The notes beneath the pieces are model-generated. The model saw only the letters and a list, made by a program, of their open reading frames with translations. It was not told the origin of the DNA and did not search any database. A DNA stretch of 64,000 nt from Saccharina japonica (lineage: Eukaryota > Sar > Phaeophyceae > Laminariales > Laminariaceae), in NCBI GenBank assembly GCA_008828725.1, contig MEHQ01000140.1, positions 799,072 to 863,071 on the forward strand, written 5' to 3'. Of this stretch, positions 12,401-22,029 are shown piece after piece; positions within the stretch are counted from its first letter, which is position 1, and every line of letters begins with the position of its first letter. A program made the position numbers and the translations under genes.

Positions 12401-15400
12401 GTAGATAAGTATGAATGTGTAAGGGCAATGACAAAGAAGAGTAAACAACCCTTGAACAACCCCTTAAAAAAAAAAACTTACGAGTGTACATTGTCATACC
12501 TGGTATCTACCTAGCAGCCTATCATATACATAGCGGTAGACGCGACGTGCCACTGGATGGAGAAAGCACCATATTGTCTTGACCAAACGTCACCCCCCTC
12601 TAAGTTCCGCCACTATATATGGACGGCATCTACTGTATATATTTGCACCCTTTACTGACTTCGTATGGAAATTGTTTTTCACTCGTACTACTGTGATAGT
12701 GCACACATACGTACATATATATATAGTGTCCGCGAGAAACGAATCTAGTTCGTCCGTAAGAACCGTTGAAACACGAAAAGACAAAAAAAAACAAAAACAA
12801 AACAAAAACAAAAAACGAAAGAACGAAACAGTTCGTTCTGCAAATACAACAGAGCTTAAGTAAACCCTTTTATATAGTCGGCTTGCGAAAAATGACCCCC
12901 CACCAATTTCCAAGAAGTTTGGAGGGGTGGCCTACGGATATATTCGAGAAAATAATAATAGTTGTCACCCCCAGTGCACGAGACGAACAGCAACTACAGT
13001 CAGTATCGCTAACCCTAGCCCCAACCCCAACGTTTAACCCAGTTATAATTATTATTTGTTTCCATCCCATTCATTGTCTTCACCCATTTTTTCCCTCTCC
13101 TCTCTAGTCGTAACTAACTCAGATCCGGGGTCACAAAGTAGGCTCTCCTTCCCCCCCCCCCCCCCCCCGACTACGGTTCTTGCCCTGCATTTTTATCGCG
13201 AGAAGACTTCATTCAGCCCTTTCTTTTTCCCTCGTCGACTCGCATCGAACTGCGGAATACACTCAAATAATGGTCGGCGTGACGTAGTATTAATACGAAA
13301 TAGTCCCCGTTTTTCTCACGCACAGGGTATATACCAGGCAGGGTATAATATAGTATATAGTATACAGGGTGTGACAACCATTTTCCCGAACATCGTGGTT
13401 TCGTTCCTTCCAGAAGTTTCCCCCCCATCACCAAGCAACGTGGGTTTGCAAGCAGTTCTAATGGCTCATTCTTATCGGAGCCATTAATTAAAAAAATATA
13501 TCCAAAAAACATTTTTTTTCGCATTTATTTTCAGTATTTCCATTTTTTTTTTCTCATTTACCCCCCCCCCCCCCCCCCCCCATTTATTGGAACGCGAAGC
13601 CTACGAGCCTTCCAAACATTTATTTAGCCCTCTGAAGAATATCCAAATTTTGGAAAATGTTTCCTCTTTTTCCTCTTTTTCCTCTTCTTTCTCTTTAAAA
13701 ATACATATATATATTGGAATTTTTGGAAAAAAGTTGCCCTAAGAATGGCCCTAATAATACTCCGTTTTTTTTTCCTTTTTTTTTTTTTTTCGTTTTTCTT
13801 TTTTTCTTTTTCTTCTCCGTTTGAAGGTATCGAGGGTACAGCCGGCGGTGGTGATGCCGCTCGACGCCGACGAAGAGGAGGTGACCTTCTCCACTGCAGT
13901 GCCGGACACCGCGCCCCCCCAGCCCTACCTCCAGTACGGCCCCGACGACTCAGGAGGAGGAGGAGGAGGAGGCGGTGGAGACAAGAGCTTGGGTGCCGGG
14001 GCGGGCGATGGTGCTGTGGGAGGTAAAGCTATACTATTAATAGTAGCAGTAGTAGCAGTAGTAGTGGTCTCTATAGTGCCGGCTGCCCGCTATTACGAGT
14101 ATAGTGCCTGCTTTTGTTCTTTCTTTTTTTCCATCCCATTTATTATCTTCGCCCTCCCTTTCTCTCTCCTTCCTGGTCGTAACTCAGATCCGGGGTCACA
14201 AAAAGTAGGCTCCTCTCCCTCTTCCTCCTCTCCCACTACGGTTCGTGCCTTGCAGTTTTATCGTGAGAAATACTTCAGCCCTCTCTCATCGAACTGTGCC
14301 TACCCTGCTGTGGAATTGATTGGCACTGGTGGGATTAACCAGGAGCGTGGCAGTGTGCGGAGAAGGGCAGTGGTCCCTCTATAGTGCCGGTTGGTTGCCC
14401 GCTATAGTGCCCGTGGGATCGCTTCTTGGTACTGATGGGATTAACCAGTGTGGTATATATATGAGTGTGCGGAGTAGATAGTGCCGATTGCCGCTATAGT
14501 GTCGGTATTGTTGGCTGGCGCATACATGCCGGCACTACGTATAGAGGAACCATTTCTGTATATTTATATGTATATATATATCTGCAGATTAGCACCACTA
14601 CCACCACCGTCGATTTTACGAGACGCTGCTTGCTGCTGCTGGCGTTTCCCCTCGCCGAGAGAAGGTTGAAACAAAAACGGTACGAAAAAAAAAAAGGTTC
14701 ATTTTTGTTTTTCACTACCAGGTATTAATATTAACACTATACGAGTATACCGTATATCCATCCACTCTAGCGGGAAATATAATGACCATTTAGTATCAAC
14801 ATCAGAGTCCAAAATGGGGATAATATTTACCGACGAAAAGTAGGTACTCGTACAGTACGAGACATACAATAGTAACGCGCAAGAAATCCACACAGCCCTC
14901 CTTCTTCCCCGGACGAATTAATTTCCAAGTATGATTTTCCCCCTCAACCGGGGGGGGAGTGGAAAGGCCGAGCGAGCGCGGTGCGATGTGTCAAAATATG
15001 GAAAGATCATCGACGAGACATTTTCGAAGACACACCCCACTCCCACTTTGTGTGTGTGTGTGTGTGGGCCCCCAATAATAGTAAACATTACGGGGGACCA
15101 TAGTAAATAGGGACCAAATTTTGTTGGTAAAAATAAGGAATTATATAGGTGTTTGTGTCTCATTTTGGCCCCCTATAAATAGGACCAAATATTGTTAGTA
15201 AAAAAAGGGAAATGTATAGGTTTTTGTGTGTGCTATAGGTCCTTTTTACTATGGTCCGCCCGAAATAGTTGGTTTCGAGTAAATAATCGGCTCGGAAATT
15301 TGTCCCAGGGGGGGTGCGTGTTGTCTTTACTGGGAAGTGTTACTAGGTAGTAAGTGTTACCAGGTACCGGTATATTGTATCAAGTTACCCCACAATTATG

Positions 15401-16145
15401 TTTCAGGTATGAATAGTTAATAGGGTTTGTTCCCAATACACCGTGGGTGTGCAGCGGCTATATATGCGAAGGGGATGTCGAACCACGGCAGAATTATGAA
15501 AGTGCGCTTGATATCATATGTAGGGACAAATATCACCCTAGCTCGCAGGGTACTGTACTGCTGTACTATTAATCTGTACTGCCTGTACTAATAATCTGTA
15601 CTGTACTATTAGTAGGGGACGGGGTGGAAGAAAACAATTACTTGAATTATTAATTGAGCTATTGATAGTGTGGATTGATCAATTTGGACAAAAGTGGGGA
15701 CACGATATACGACTTGATCGCCTCTTATTATTCAAGTCGTACGTAGAGGTCGTCGAAAAGCAAAAACTATATTTTGGTTTTGGTTTCCGCCCGCCGGGTG
15801 GTGGTGCGGCTAAACGGCTAAACACTTCTTCTCCAGACTTGTGATACTGCTGTATGAATATCGTATATATGACATCATACACATTAAAAGCTCACGCTAT
15901 CATATGATACGTATAATATGATATGTACACATTGTCTGATGACAATAATAATAATAATAATAATAACACTCAACAAACACTATTAAATAATTCGTACCTA
16001 TGCTAACACGGGGCACCTATAGTAAGTAAATAGGACCATATATTGTTAGTACATAAACAATAGGTGAATGCATAGGTTTTTGTCAAATACCGCAGGTCGC
16101 AGGTCCCTATTTACTATGGTCCCCCCGTAATTATAAAATGTTGGG

Positions 16146-16227
<82 letters not shown>

Positions 16228-18190
16228 GCCGGTCGCGTGAAATGAGTATGCGCAGCACAGAGCGCAGGCAGCACAAGAGCGTGCGTATAATGCCCCCGAG
16301 TGTTTGTACGACCGAAAGCTACGTCAAGCACAGCTGGCAAATCGGCAGGGTGGGTGGGGGGCGTTGGTGGTGGGTGCTGAGAGGGAGAGAGGGAGGGAGG
16401 GAGGGAGGGAGGGAGGGAGAGGCAGAGGAGGGAGGAGGAAGGGAGGGAGAGGCAGGCTGGGTACAAGCGTGATAGCGCGAGGCCATGATTGGCGTAGATA
16501 CTTAGTCGCGAGCTCGAGTCAAAGTGAAACTTCTACGAGACCACCCGGGTCGAGATTAAACACCAGGGGAGGTTTTATAGTTGTGTCGAGAGGAAGCGGG
16601 AAAAAAAAGGAATTTTTTTCAATAGAGAGATCCCCTAAAGGCTGTATGTACCAAGGTTATTCACAGAAGTAAGTCGAGCGGGGAAAGGAGACCGACACCG
16701 AGGGGCGTGTGGGCAGTGCTAATGGGGACAAGCTGAATAATTTTACCGTAAGATGGATCTGGCGGGGGCGTGTGCACTGCATTCAAGCCAAAAATAAATC
16801 CGATTTCGCGTCAGTAACCCTAAAAACCCTTTTTGACTGCAGTCCCGCGTTTTGGGAAGAAACCACTTTCTAATTCTAAGTAATTTGTCCCAAAAACGGG
16901 ACTCCAGTCCCTATAAGGGTTAAGAACCGGTCCCGCAGGAATTGGACAAACTACTTGGGAATTGAGTGTGGGACTCTTTTTTTTCAGTTGCTGAATGGGT
17001 TTGTTGTGTGAGGACGAAAAGTCTAACGCCTGCGAGGTTCAACACTCGAGGGAACTTGTGTACAAGGAGTACATACAGACGTAACAGGCCTCGGGAATAA
17101 TGTGTGTGCGCGCGGCGGCGGCTTTGACTAACAAAAAAGAGGGTTTTTTTGAGTTTTGCTGTTTTTTTTGGCGCAACGCTAGGCTCGTACTCCCTGTCAA
17201 TGTGTACCGCGTTACGTGCAGCCACGCACACAGAAGCCACACACCGCATATTTATTTTTACTGGCACAGCTCTGTTTTCCTCGTTGCTTGCGCCCTCCGC
17301 CCGGCTCTATGATCATAGCGACTTACGGCGCAATGCATGAGATACGAAGCTACCCCCGCCCCCCACGCCCCCTGCCCCCCGCCGCCTCGCGGTGCTCCGC
17401 CGTCTCGGCATCATCGTGTAGAAGAGATCATGACCTACGACTACGGCCCATCATGAATCATGAGCATAACTCCCTCCCCCCCCCCCCCTGCCAACCATCT
17501 CGCTATTCCGGAGGTTCGGACGCGCCCTCTCATTTCATACGACTACGGCCATGCATGAACATGAGCACACCTCCCCCCTTTTTTTTGGCCCCCCCCCCCC
17601 CTCCCCCCTTTAGCCCCGTCCACAATCTCGGTGTGTGTGGTGTATTGCGCGCGTCACTGTGACCCCCCAGGCGTTTGCCCCCCCCACCCCCCCCCCCGAA
17701 ACAGGAAGGGGATACGTAGGATTAGCAAAAAAACTTTGTAATGTATGGAAACAACGTAATGACGTAATGAGCGCCCAACTGTTGTTGGAGATGTTTCTCT
17801 CTATTAGGAGTAGGAACGGTGCTCGGTGCTCCATAGTGTTAAGGCACTGCTGGAATGATGTGGAATCGTCGGTAAATACCTGGTAACAGGTGTCAGAATC
17901 GTATTTGTAGTACTTGGAAGGCGTCGTATCATGTCTGACTCGCAAGGCAAGCAACGAATGAGTACGCCCCCGTGGTCAATGGTCAAATGACTAAGGCAAG
18001 CAACAAATGAGTACCCCCCCCCCCCCCCCCCCGAAAACCGGCCCAACCCCGCCCCCTTGGGGAAACAGAGCGGCATTCTAGGCCTAAAAGCGCGGCGGCG
18101 AAGAAGAAATCCTCTCGGCCCAAGTCGGCGAGACGACGGAGGTCCTCGCAGGAAGACGAGGGGATCGAGTTCAAGGACGATGACGAGTGA
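1..18190 (+). CDS. KIF3A: Kinesin-2 heavy chain, KIF3A/FLA10-like (5' partial, 12 exons)
   Basis: Heterotrimeric kinesin-2 drives anterograde intraflagellar transport along axonemal microtubules. I joined exons 23-106, 714-788, 1658-1739, 1967-2080, 3274-3441 (or its copy 3990-4157), 5232-5327, 6915-6986, 8182-8334, 9106-9314, 10050-10128, 13827-14022 and 18069-18190. All phases agree, giving about 483 residues. Seen in order: the LGGN motif and end of the motor domain, the neck stretch [18 protein letters not shown], charged coiled coil, [12 protein letters not shown], the post-coil block with [17 protein letters not shown], then [15 protein letters not shown], a Gly-rich linker and a basic Ser/Arg/Lys tail ending in an acidic patch and TGA. 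Family knowledge: these blocks characterise the KIF3A/B C-terminus, and the tail resembles KIF3A more than KIF3B. The P-loop part of the motor lies left of the window. The next gene, PRP19, is convergent. Confidence 0.93.
23..106 (+). CDS. KIF3A: Kinesin-2 exon: motor domain LGGN block
   Basis: 84 nt, probably starting after the acceptor at 21-22 and ending at CTAAG|gtaggc. It encodes [15 protein letters not shown] followed by a [10 protein letters not shown] segment, the conserved late motor region of kinesins. It enters in phase 2 and leaves in phase 2, which joins as R-Y to the next exon. The left edge could extend upstream, since the window starts only 22 bases earlier. Confidence 0.85.
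714..788 (+). CDS. KIF3A: Kinesin-2 exon: end of motor and neck linker
   Basis: Bounded by cggtag| and GA|gtgagg. It encodes [12 protein letters not shown] then [13 protein letters not shown]. The [10 protein letters not shown] neck-linker signature is diagnostic of kinesin-2 and related N-terminal kinesins. The split codon GA|G at the 3' end is completed by the exon at 1658. Confidence 0.95.
1557..1642 (+). repeat. (CGACC)n pentanucleotide tract
   Basis: About 16 nearly perfect CGACC units lying 15 bases upstream of the exon at 1658, so the acceptor region is partly built from the repeat. A related inverted pair of CGGGT/ACCCG tracts lies at 36516-36665. Confidence 0.95.
1658..1739 (+). CDS. 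KIF3A: Kinesin-2 exon: start of neck coiled coil
   Basis: Follows acceptor cacgcag| and ends CAG|gtaaaa. It encodes [15 protein letters not shown] plus a Gly/Asp-rich end. It follows the LRE of the previous exon as in other kinesin-2 proteins (LREFQEEI). The acceptor sits immediately after the (CGACC)n tract at 1557-1642. Confidence 0.9.
1967..2080 (+). CDS. KIF3A: Kinesin-2 exon: neck/stalk coiled coil
   Basis: 114 nt, phase 0 to phase 0, from tatggcag| to CACCAG|gtattt. The first third is Gly-rich; then [20 protein letters not shown] is charged heptad-like sequence typical of the kinesin-2 stalk. No database comparison was possible for the Gly-rich part. Confidence 0.85.
2216..2288 (-). 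repeat. Poly-G-linked repeat, subfamily G2 (fragment)
   Basis: Reverse-orientation copy of the G2 consensus (GCATCCCTTTCGAGACGGAG ... CATTTGTTGC ... poly-G), here ending in a C run. It lies in a kinesin-2 intron. Closest relatives are at 11888, 17943, 22030, 22319, 26324 and 34507. Confidence 0.6.
2809..2982 (+). repeat. Poly-G-linked repeat, subfamily G1
   Basis: A G run, then GTACTCATGTCGTGCAC, the AATGCCGGGACGGAGCACG core, GCTTGCACCAAGCGCGAAG and a GGGTGAG end. It lies in a kinesin-2 intron. The same modules recur in at least nine places in the window. Confidence 0.8.
3274..3441 (+). CDS. KIF3A: Kinesin-2 coiled-coil exon, copy 1, with GC-AG intron
   Basis: 168 nt, phase 0/0, after gtgtgccag|. 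It encodes 56 residues of alpha-helical stalk starting [20 protein letters not shown] and ending [14 protein letters not shown]. The end joins in frame to GGEILDKAQ at 5232, matching the kinesin-2 EAKLI-GG junction. The donor is CAG|gcaaga, a GC-AG intron with strong consensus around it. An identical copy lies at 3990-4157. Confidence 0.88.
3990..4157 (+). CDS. KIF3A: Kinesin-2 coiled-coil exon, copy 2
   Basis: Identical to 3274-3441 with the same acceptor, CCT-rich tract and GC donor. Because the exon is phase 0/0, both copies could be spliced in without a frameshift, adding 56 residues to the stalk. The single N closing the first repeat unit (3496) makes an assembly seam at least as likely as a genuine exon duplication. 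Confidence 0.75.
4775..5176 (-). mobile_element. G1 repeat, long form
   Basis: About 400 bp. It shares its left block (GGCGGTCGAG, GTCGTATCACGTAGTGT, GGAAGTGGCCACACC) and its G1 core with 11486-11882, ending at a C run. Two independent copies with the same limits suggest a defined element. I see no open reading frame of its own and no clear TIR. Confidence 0.7.
5232..5327 (+). CDS. KIF3A: Kinesin-2 coiled-coil exon
   Basis: 96 nt, phase 0/0, from gtgaccag| to TCGCTT|gtgaga. It encodes [19 protein letters not shown] and a further charged helix. It continues the GG that follows KLI in kinesin-2 stalks. Confidence 0.9.
6394..6450 (+). repeat. (CTG)n microsatellite in a kinesin-2 intron
   Basis: About 19 uninterrupted CTG units, 465 bases before an exon. 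Other trinucleotide tracts in the same intron are (TTG)n near 6318 and (CCT)n at 6710-6736. Confidence 0.97.
6915..6986 (+). CDS. KIF3A: Kinesin-2 coiled-coil exon
   Basis: 72 nt, phase 0/0, from cgcgcag| to GAAGAG|gtgtga. It encodes [20 protein letters not shown] then MEEE. It fits the stalk just before the [12 protein letters not shown] block of the next exon. Confidence 0.9.
7660..7826 (+). repeat. 14-bp minisatellite
   Basis: About twelve units of GCTTCGTGCTTAGC with substitutions in the later ones (CTTTGTGCCTAGC, CCGCCTCGCGCTTAGC). It lies directly upstream of the 7867-8220 duplication. Confidence 0.9.
7867..8220 (+). repeat. Diverged tandem duplication of an intron end and exon 5' edge
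   Basis: Two units of about 175-180 bp (7867-8041 and 8046-8220) align along their length: both have the GCGCAGGCCGGGTGA start, GTAGTGACACCCGCATTC and AGCTAACGC. The second unit runs into the functional exon at 8182. The first has a mutated version of the same coding edge ([10 protein letters not shown] against [10 protein letters not shown]), and its reading phase no longer fits. It is therefore a partial, non-functional exon copy. Confidence 0.8.
8182..8334 (+). CDS. KIF3A: Kinesin-2 exon: [12 protein letters not shown] stalk block
   Basis: 153 nt, phase 0/0, after gcggtag| and ending AAGGAG|gtttgt. It encodes [16 protein letters not shown], then a long charged helix with [11 protein letters not shown]. 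This block is one of the best-conserved parts of the KIF3 stalk. A decayed copy of its 5' edge lies upstream near 8004-8041. Confidence 0.96.
9106..9314 (+). CDS. KIF3A: Kinesin-2 exon: post-coil conserved domain
   Basis: 209 nt, phase 0 to phase 2, after gaatgaag| and ending CCCAG|gtgtga. It encodes [19 protein letters not shown], then WNEE, a [10 protein letters not shown] stretch and [17 protein letters not shown]. The NF-PPEE and RPVSAVG blocks are hallmarks of kinesin-2 motor subunits just after the stalk. Confidence 0.96.
10050..10128 (+). CDS. KIF3A: Kinesin-2 exon: tail motif RTTxxYEGP
   Basis: 79 nt, phase 2 to phase 0, from gcgaaag| to GACATG|gtgggt. It encodes [20 protein letters not shown] and then YEGPDM. 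The NPRY...DLDxPxRTTxxYEGP block places this gene on the KIF3A side of the family. Confidence 0.95.
11486..11962 (-). mobile_element. G1 long form joined to a G2 repeat
   Basis: The G1 long form (11486-11882, as at 4775-5176) is followed directly by a reversed G2 module ending in a 13-C run. It sits in the 3.7-kb kinesin-2 intron. A similar G1+G2 pairing occurs at 34507-34925. Confidence 0.7.
12085..12455 (+). repeat. Four-copy minisatellite of about 100-115 bp
   Basis: Each unit starts GTAGATATGTATGCA, carries a GGCAATGACAAGAAGAAGAG stretch, a T-rich tract ending in CAG, and closes with CATATCTACG, the inverse of its start. Units begin near 12088, 12186, 12301 and 12403; the last is truncated. 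Confidence 0.85.
13827..14022 (+). CDS. KIF3A: Kinesin-2 tail exon, acidic and Gly-rich
   Basis: 196 nt, phase 0 to phase 1, after a long T-rich tract ending ttgaag| and ending GGAG|gtaaag. It encodes [20 protein letters not shown], a Pro/Tyr stretch and a run of nine Gly. Placement is by splice sites and phase; the sequence itself is weakly conserved. Confidence 0.8.
15088..15269. mobile_element. TA-flanked MITE family M (ACGGGGGACCATAGTAAATAGG termini)
   Basis: Inverted termini, ATTACGGGGGACCATAGTAA on the left and TTTACTATGGTCC with a degraded CCCGTAAT end on the right, flank a short AT-rich core. A second left-type end inside (15168) suggests nested copies. Other copies: 16009-16131, 32809-32932, 33908-34033, 35429-35535 and 63890-63982. 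Confidence 0.75.
16009..16131. mobile_element. TA-flanked MITE family M copy
   Basis: Degraded left end AGTAAGTAAATAGGACC, a conserved GTTAGTA core and a clean right end, TTTACTATGGTCCCCCCGTAA. It lies in the last kinesin-2 intron. Confidence 0.65.
16146..16227 (+). repeat. (TTG)n microsatellite
   Basis: About 27 uninterrupted TTG units. The poly-Leu, poly-Cys and poly-Asn/Gln reading frames over it are artefacts of the repeat. Confidence 0.98.
16826..17003. mobile_element. Two TTAA-flanked MITE copies sharing one TTAA
   Basis: Family P elements meet at the TTAA at 16920-16923: the first ends CCCTATAAGGGTTAA and the second begins TTAAGAACCGG and ends CTGAATGGGTT. Both carry the family core TTTGTCCC or ACAAACTACTTGG. 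Confidence 0.65.
17943..18032 (-). repeat. G2 repeat fragment with long C run
   Basis: Two partial reverse copies of the GTACTCATTTGTTGCTTGCC module, each ending at a C run; the second run is about 16 C. It lies 36 bases before the last kinesin-2 exon. Confidence 0.6.
18069..18190 (+). CDS. KIF3A: Kinesin-2 terminal exon with stop
   Basis: 122 nt, phase 1 to the TGA at 18188-18190, after ggggaaacag|. It encodes a basic tail, [20 protein letters not shown], then [15 protein letters not shown]. Repeated RPKSA-type motifs near the C-terminus are also known in KIF3A tails. No poly(A) signal was assigned. Confidence 0.9.
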
Positions 18191-18626
18191 GTTTGAAAAA
18201 AAAAGAAAAAAAAAAAGTTAAAACCCCTTGTACGTACCTGGTAGGCCTTAAGGCCTGCACTCCGGTTGTGTGTGGACAAAAAACACTTGGGGGAATTAGA
18301 GTCAGATTTAGGTCTTTATGCATACGTACGTACGTACGTATGTATGTATAATAGAGAGTGCGTGAGTTCTGATTGGATTTTGATATATATATCCCGATGT
18401 TTTCACGGGATCGGTTTGGACGGGATCGGGATATGTATCAAAATCCGCGCGGTATCACTGTTGGACGGGAACGGGATTTCAACTTTATCACGGGGCGATC
18501 GTCCCGAATCCCGTGAAAGGAAATGACAACAAGACACGGCAGGAAAAGTTTTCTCTTTTTTGTTTTTTTTTGCCCCGCCGGCGAGTTTTTGTTACTTCTG
18601 CGTCGTACCATACCTATGTATGTACG

Positions 18627-18726
18627 GGGGGGGGGGGGGGGGGGGGGGGCGGGGGTGTACTCATGCCGTGCACGGCCGTAGTCGTATGGCCATAGACCCT
18701 CGCATCCCTACAATGCCGGGACGGGG
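18627..18726 (+). repeat. G1 repeat next to a 23-base G tract
   Basis: A long G run interrupted near its end by one C, then GTGTACTCATGCCGTGCACG, ...CATAGACCCTCGCATCCC and AATGCCGGGACGG. The copy is truncated after the core. Confidence 0.75.
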
Positions 18727-19610
18727 GGGGGTATGGGTGGAGAAGATACAAACAATCCAGTCCGCGCCGATCTCCAAAATACAACGTCAATGATACCTTC
18801 GGTGCGCAAATAGTATCCAAGGTATACTGCTGTACAGTACACGTAGTTTTCCCTATCCGTCAAACATCCAGAGGAAGCGCTATGTTTCGCGAGAGAGCTA
18901 GCTAGCCCCTGGGTTCTCACCCTCCCCAAAAAAGGTGCCACTTCGATCTGGAGACGGTTTGACAGAATGACGTTCAAACCGCGGGGAGGAGGGGGGGGGG
19001 TGGGCGTACTCATTCGTTGCTTGCCTTAAGTCATTTGACCATGGGCTAGAGCTTGCTATTACCTCATCACCCGGGTGATAATATACCACACTGGGTGATA
19101 ACGGTTTGACAGAATGACGTTCAAACCGCGGGGAGGAGGAGGGGCGCGGGGGGGGAGGGGGGCTAGAGCTTGCTAATACCGTATCACACGGGTGATAATA
19201 TAACACCCTGGGTGATAAAATAACCCACCCCTTCGGACGAATGAATGTCTCACGCTGATTTTTCTCGACAAAAAAACAGGGAGAGTTGAGTGAAAACGAC
19301 GAGCGACACGTATATACGTCTGTCTATGGGAAAAGGTAGTTCTCAACGAGATGATTTTGTTTCCTCCGTGGTATTCTTCTTTCGAAGTGCTTCTGAGTGA
19401 TCAACGATGAAGCTCCACATACATATATACTACACAAATATCGGATGCCAAGGGCAAATACTACAGTAGTGATAATACTACGTAATGAGAAAGTACTTGC
19501 CAAGGCCACCTGTTTTCGTCGTGTGCGCCTCCCATGTGCCATTTTCGAGAAAATCGGCTCTTGAGATTCGAGATTCGTCCCATATAAAGGGGTGTGTGTG
19601 CTATCTCAAG

Positions 19611-19775
19611 CAAAGATGTCGGGAGACATGTCAAGCAAGGCAAAACATGCGCTGTCAAGGGTGTAGGGCCGAAGTGCTCCACACTAACACTCAGTAGTTT
19701 GGTGTCAGTCACGGCATGTCAAGGTGAAGCTGCTGTCTGTCGAGGGTTGAAAGTCCTGTCTCCCCGACATCTTTG
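19611..19775 (+). mobile_element. hAT-like MITE (165 bp)
   Basis: Terminal inverted repeats CAAAGATGTCGGGAGACA and its complement (TGTCTCCCCGACATCTTTG). The flanks ATCTCAAG / ATCTTAAG are a near-perfect 8-bp target duplication, as for the hAT superfamily. The inverted sister copy is at 36800-36973. No transposase is encoded. Confidence 0.85.
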
Positions 19776-21189
19776 ATCTTAAGTGCTATAATCACCCGTA
19801 TTGCACGGTAAAAATTAATACGGGGAACCGTACGGTAGAAAATAATGGACCTACCGTAGACACAAAAACCTCTATTATGTACGAGTACCTATTTTTACTG
19901 TTGTTTTTTTCCTAGCCTCTTTCTACTTTGTCGTGCTGTTGTAGAGCTGCGATATCGCTCACCGAGTGATACTCAAATCACTGTCTCCCAGTACAACAAG
20001 GAGGCTTTTCTGAAAAGGGGGATCTGCCCTGCGGGCCTCGCCTCTTTTCTGTGTCAGATTACTTTACTAACAATATTTTGGTCCTATAAATAGGGGACCT
20101 ACCGTACGTAGGCACAACCTATATTATGTACCTATTTTTACTTTACTAACAATAATAGGCCGTATTTACTATGTCCCCCGTACACAGCCAGTGTGCTGCG
20201 TCTAACAAATGCGCGGTGGAGGCAACACAACAAGTTGTTTCGCTTCGCAGCACCCGCAAGTATACCCGGCATACTACTGCTACATACCGCTATATATGCG
20301 AAGTATATGTGCATATATATACGAGCAAATGCAACTGCTGTGGTTACCAATGTAATGCAACTGCACAGGCTTCGTAGTAGCAGTGTTATTTTGTGGTATG
20401 ATATACTCGTACTCGTACTGCCTTTTGAAATGACCGTTGACAGACCGGTAACCACCTGACTGAGTGTAGGCATTGGTATAACGCATTTGTATTACTTGGA
20501 AGGCGTATATACGTATATACTTATCTTAGATGGAAAAGCCACAGCAATGCACAGCAACCTACAATATTTCGACGTGTGTAGTGGTCTGCGATTTAGTGCC
20601 GACGGAAAACCTAAAAACAAAAAACTCTTAGGGATTCACAGCAGTAATGTCTCAAGGCCTTAATTGATGTGTATTCGTTATTAAAATACACATATATACA
20701 TGGTCTTTATATGTAGGGGCATAGTGGTAGAACACGTGCATACATAAATGAGTATCAACCACTCAATCGGTCGACCTCACATCGGGCATATATGGAAGTA
20801 TGAAACCAACGGCACGATGTATTATATGTGCTGGGTACTACTGTAAGCAGTTGTTGTTAGTTGTTGTCGTTGCTGTTGTTGTTTATGGCGTTGGTGATGT
20901 TGGAGGTCGGAAAACATATTGTTATGGTACTGCTGGCATGATGTGGAAACGTTTGGTAAATACCTGGTATCAGGTATAATAATCGTATTGGTAGTACTTG
21001 GAAGGCGGTATCTTAGGTGGGAACCAGGGATGGTTCCCGATGGCTTTTAGCCATCTCACCTGCCTTCTCAGTCGTTCATCACGCGAAAACGGAATAAACC
21101 TGCTCTTCTTCTATCTCTACGCAAACAACACACGTGAGTACCAACGAGTACCCGTTCCATAGGCTGACCTGGCTAGGGATACCCTGTCC

Positions 21190-21434
21190 NNNNNNNNNNN
21201 NNNNNNNNNNNNNNNNNNNNNNNNNNNNNNNNNNNNNNNNNNNNNNNNNNNNNNNNNNNNNNNNNNNNNNNNNNNNNNNNNNNNNNNNNNNNNNNNNNNN
21301 NNNNNNNNNNNNNNNNNNNNNNNNNNNNNNNNNNNNNNNNNNNNNNNNNNNNNNNNNNNNNNNNNNNNNNNNNNNNNNNNNNNNNNNNNNNNNNNNNNNN
21401 NNNNNNNNNNNNNNNNNNNNNNNNNNNNNNNNNN
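21190..21434. other. Assembly gap (245 N)
   Basis: A run of N. It lies in the intergenic region, so no recognised exon is interrupted. Confidence 1.
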
Positions 21435-22029
21435 ACGCAAATTTCCGGGCATTTTTTTCACTCCCCTCTTATTGGCCAGGAGGGAAAACATCGTGGGGGG
21501 GAGGGGGGGGGTAAGAGGGGTGATTATTGATGATGTGGCGACAGAGTAGTGGGTTTTTATGCTGCCTGCGTGGCCGGCGAGTTGTGAAGAGGGGGGGGCG
21601 GGGGGCGGGGGGGGGCTGCACGCGCACATAATGCCAGGAGCAGAATAATAGCGGTAACAAGAGTGACTGTGACTAGAAAAACGGCAATCATGCAATCAAT
21701 CGTCATCCGGCGGCGGCGGCGGTCATCAGGCTATATATATATGTAACGCCTTTTGGTCTTTCTTCTCTCGGGGGATGTTTTTATGAGTGGTCAACGTTGA
21801 AGCAAGCTCATACCTGTGTCGGAGAGAGCTGGTGCAAAAAAATGGGCGCCCACCCGACCCGCGCGCTCGCTCGCTGTGTCACGGATAAGGAGATATATAC
21901 CTATCTATGCTGTAAAATGTACAAAGAGAGAACACCCTAGGACAACGTTTAGTGAAAAAATCAATGAAAATCGATGACGCTGTGAATGAAAGCCCTCTGG
22001 TGGGCGAAACAAATATGAAGGCACGGACG

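Larger units (their letters stand above)
10129..13826 (+). other. Kinesin-2 intron rich in repeats
   Basis: A 3.7-kb intron between two confident exons. It holds G1 fragments (10151-10217, 10218-10354), the long G1/G2 element, a four-copy minisatellite (12085-12455), an A-rich stretch (12770-12830), a reverse SINE fragment (13060-13256) and T-rich tracts before the acceptor. I see no convincing coding sequence. Confidence 0.75.
14023..18068 (+). other. Last kinesin-2 intron, 4.0 kb
   Basis: Holds a SINE fragment (14130-14300), TA-flanked MITE copies (15088-15269, 16009-16131), a (TTG)n tract, two TTAA-flanked MITE copies (16826-17003), G1/G2 fragments (17424-18032) and long C runs up to the acceptor. 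I recognise no coding sequence. Confidence 0.75.
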
